Of a stretch of 14,915 nt of DNA, positions 14,371 through 14,915 are shown piece by piece (the stretch's first letter is position 1; each line of letters starts with the position of its first letter). Origin of the DNA: Synergistaceae bacterium (GTDB lineage Bacteria; Synergistota; Synergistia; Synergistales; Synergistaceae); assembly GCA_031290815.1 (NCBI GenBank), contig JAISLO010000230.1:1-14915 (forward strand), read 5' to 3'. The notes under the pieces were generated by a model, which worked only from the letters and a program-made list of their open reading frames with translations, searched no databases and was not told where the DNA came from. The translations under genes were made by a program, and so were the position numbers.

Positions 14371-14915
14371 ATGATACTCATCAGCTACTCGGATGAAAAC
14401 CGTCAACAGGCTGAATCGCTCGTGGATTATCTGGATGAGAACATAGAGACGGTCATGGGGTGCATAGCACACTCCTGCGGAGCGTCGCAGGGCGATGCCG
14501 AGACTTATCTTTCGTCCGATCGCCAGAGGGCCCGTTTTGACAAAGTCAAGGCTGTAATCGCAATTATCTCTCCCGACTGTTCGAGAAAAGACGAGATTTT
14601 ATTCGAGCTCGGCGCGGCTTGGGCGCTCAACCTGTTCATTCTCATGATATTCCTCCCGGGGATCGACATTCGAGAAATGCCGGAACAGCTGTCGAGCAGC
14701 CCATTCGTGGATGTGGACGCGAGGGATGCCCATATAATGCTCCGCGACGCCACCAGGGAAATCACATCGCTGCTCGGCCTGACGGAGAAGAAGGGAGTGA
14801 GTCTCTTCCTCTCCCTGGACAGGACGCTGAAGGCCATGAGGAACGAGCAGATCTGGCAGAGGCCAAGCTCCAGGCAGGACGACGACGAAGATCAGGACGA
14901 TCTTGACGAGGACTT
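14371..14915 (+). CDS. TIR-like domain protein with acidic tail (3' end outside window)
   Basis: The frame opens at ATG 14371, six bases after GGAG (14361-14364), and runs off the window after 181 codons. The N terminus MILISYSDENRQQAESLVDYL matches the first strand and helix of TIR_2-type domains. KVKAVIAIISPDCSRKDEILFELGAAWALNLFIL (58-91) matches the later core, where E79 in FELGAAWAL is the candidate NADase Glu. LPGIDIREMPEQLSSSPFVDV and a helix to GLTEKK complete a domain of about 145 residues. The middle part (MGCIAHSCGASQGD) is short and lacks the usual W-x-D pattern. The end of the visible part is strongly acidic (DDDEDQDDLDED). Bacterial TIR proteins commonly cleave NAD+ or make cyclic ADP-ribose signals in defence against phage. 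No membrane segment or signal peptide is seen. The partner domain or gene lies past the edge. TIR-fold membership is likely; enzymatic activity is not shown. Confidence 0.72.
   Translation, partial: MILISYSDENRQQAESLVDYLDENIETVMGCIAHSCGASQGDAETYLSSDRQRARFDKVKAVIAIISPDCSRKDEILFELGAAWALNLFILMIFLPGIDIREMPEQLSSSPFVDVDARDAHIMLRDATREITSLLGLTEKKGVSLFLSLDRTLKAMRNEQIWQRPSSRQDDDEDQDDLDED

Noticed and set aside
1..14915. CRISPR array, tRNA, rRNA or insertion sequence
   Set aside because: I saw no regularly spaced direct repeats, no cloverleaf with CCA-type end, no rRNA stretches and no transposase motifs.

Overview
This is a bacterial window in which every supported gene lies on the + strand. Most of it is GC-rich, with heavy use of ATA (Ile), AGG and CGC codons and clear Shine-Dalgarno (SD) sequences. 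TGA serves as an ordinary stop codon. An anaerobic, sugar- or amino-acid-using lineage such as Synergistota would fit, but I infer that only from general codon and gene style, and my confidence in the taxon is low.

Layout. (1) 2-949: the 3' part of a DEAD-box RNA helicase with a DbpA-type RNA-binding domain and an Arg-rich tail; the gene starts before the window. (2) 950-1634: 685 bases without a convincing gene. It holds an imperfect 14-bp inverted repeat, a near-consensus sigma70 promoter (1196-1224), a 12-bp palindrome and two tandem ribosome binding sites. (3) 1635-8254: a CUT2/Rbs/Lsr-type sugar operon encoding a periplasmic binding protein, a fused two-domain ATPase, two different permeases, a DUF4432 (mutarotase-like) protein and a ribokinase-family kinase. 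Import, anomer interconversion and phosphorylation would follow one another. The kinase frame is broken at codon 7, where TGA stands in place of the expected glycine codon GGA. No transcriptional regulator is present.

(4) 8380-12025: three tightly packed genes encoding an ANL-family acyl-AMP ligase, a LuxE-type acyl-protein synthetase and a LuxC-type acyl reductase. The last two overlap by 14 bases. This is fatty-acid-reductase chemistry without luciferase (luxAB) or thioesterase (luxD) genes. (5) 12026-14159: a visibly AT-richer block with its own extended -10 promoter. It encodes a NodB-type polysaccharide deacetylase and a GNAT-like acyltransferase whose TTG start lies directly after the deacetylase stop. 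The deacetylase carries (GA)10 near its 5' end, which is the form of a slipped-strand phase-variation switch. The present length is in frame (ON), and a change of one unit either way truncates the protein. (6) 14160-14370: AT-rich spacer with small inverted repeats. (7) 14371 to the end: the start of a TIR-like domain protein with an acidic tail, cut by the window edge.

Reading of the whole. Regions 4 and 5 look like part of a surface-glycan or acyl-modification locus with a phase-variable deacetylase. The TIR gene may open a defence or signalling unit beyond the window. The most promising observations are the (GA)10 switch, the lux-like aldehyde module without luciferase, the TIR gene and the TGA-interrupted kinase. 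Family assignments come from recognised motifs, not from searches.
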